Assembly (NCBI GenBank): GCA_963753545.1
Contig: CAVWCQ010000008.1
Coordinates: 186,001 to 250,000, forward strand
DNA from: CAVWCQ01 sp963753545
Lineage (GTDB): Bacteria; Chloroflexota; Anaerolineae; Aggregatilineales; Aggregatilineaceae
Length of the DNA: 64,000 nt
Direction of reading: 5' to 3'
Shown: positions 63,580 through 64,000 of the stretch, one piece after another
Numbering within the stretch: the first letter of the stretch is position 1
Layout: each line of letters opens with the position of its first letter
Made by a program: the position numbers and the translations under genes
Notes under the pieces: generated by a model
Databases searched by the model: none
What the model saw: the letters and a program-made list of their open reading frames with translations, nothing else
Told to the model about the DNA's origin: nothing

Positions 63580-64000
63580 TTACAGCGCGAACCCATCCAC
63601 ATGATAGGGCACGGCGCGTGTTTGCGGGGCGACAGACCGGATGCCGCTCTGCATCTCCTGAAGCTGCGCGGTGATCTCCTCATCCGTCAGATCGTGAATC
63701 CCGGCGACAGTCGTCAAAAATGGGTATTCCGTCCCCGGCGCGGCCACATAATTGGACAGGTAAACCAGATCGTTCGGGCCAAGGTCCATCTGCCCGGATG
63801 ACCTCAATCGTGCGTTCAACGTGGCTCTTTGCGAACTGATCCCCGCCGATGCCCGCCATGACGATCACGCCCACCGCGACGCCGCCCGCCCGCAGGGACT
63901 GCACCGCGCTGATCGCATCTTCCGCCAACCCCGGTTTGTTCATAAAGCGCAGCAGCTCGTTGTCACCCGTTTCCAGGCCGATATAGGCGCGTTCCAGGCC
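63580..64000 (-). CDS. Radical SAM family protein, C-terminal part (partial, one frameshift)
   Basis: Runs off the right edge. Visible part: ERAYIGLETGDNELLRFMNK, GVAVGVIVMAGIGGDQFAKS and HVERTIEVI, then, after a frame break near 63805, LGPNDLVYLSNYVAAPGTEY and a helical C-terminus. This is the second half of a radical SAM barrel of the HemN/YgiQ-like type; the cluster-binding CxxxCxxC is outside the window. Confidence 0.75.

Noticed and set aside
1..64000. tRNA, rRNA, CRISPR arrays and insertion sequences
   Set aside because: No cloverleaf-like segment, rRNA stretch, regularly spaced repeat array or transposase-like protein was seen by eye; a covariance search was not possible.

Overview
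The window looks like a chromosomal segment of a GC-rich, free-living bacterium, most probably a member of the phylum Chloroflexota (Anaerolineae-like). This assignment is an inference from gene content: large TIR/NB-ARC/WD40 and TPR STAND ATPases, secreted PPC-domain proteins, FHA-less Ser/Thr kinases with beta-propeller sensors, orphan WXG100 proteins, lipoproteins whose mature end starts GGDDDK, DUF4097 proteins and many small palindromic intergenic repeats. I see no rRNA, tRNA, CRISPR array, phage module or transposase.

Layout. 0-1 kb: end of a TIR-TPR protein. 1.2-4.3 kb: a membrane histidine kinase and two overlapping response regulators. 4.4-7.5 kb: lipoprotein, KimA-type potassium transporter, small membrane protein. 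7.7-12.8 kb: three tandem secreted triple-PPC proteins plus the debris of a fourth copy. 13.2-16.5 kb: CoiA-like protein, a ferredoxin-type protein bracketed by direct repeats, and a lipoprotein. 16.6-19.3 kb: an operon of eight WXG100-like small proteins with no secretion ATPase nearby. 19.4-23.5 kb: two small ORFs, a SlyD-like isomerase, a GAF histidine kinase and a BON protein. 23.8-28.7 kb: a translationally coupled operon purC - membrane glycosyltransferase - purD - mpg. 29.1-34.8 kb: thiamine-binding protein, propeller Ser/Thr kinase and a LysM cell-surface protein. 34.9-36.2 kb: an AT-richer island with a toxin-antitoxin-like pair. 36.2-39.6 kb: glycoside hydrolase-like lipoprotein, aldo/keto reductase, acetyltransferase. 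39.7-49.0 kb: two very large STAND ATPases (TIR-NB-ARC-WD40 and ATPase-TPR). 49.1-53.1 kb: secreted FAS1 and LysM/SH3 proteins, a decayed zinc-ribbon gene and a DHFR-like reductase. 53.1-56.7 kb: an iron/metallophore ABC importer with a divergent Fur-family regulator. 56.9-64 kb: two DUF4097 proteins, a secreted propeller protein, an ArsR-ArsC fusion with its operator, an L,D-transpeptidase and a partial radical SAM gene.

About twenty apparent single-base frameshifts interrupt otherwise well-conserved genes (for example purD, mpg, both STAND genes and arsR-arsC). Several can be restored exactly by one base in a short G run. Residual indel errors of a long-read or metagenomic assembly are the simplest explanation, so these genes are annotated over their full restored span and the breaks are noted individually.

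The most unusual items are the eight-gene WXG100 operon, the neighbouring STAND ATPases, the PPC family with a modular C-terminal LPGR repeat of about 40 residues, and a glycoside hydrolase gene that has apparently lost its stop codon when compared with a duplicated copy of its own 3' end.
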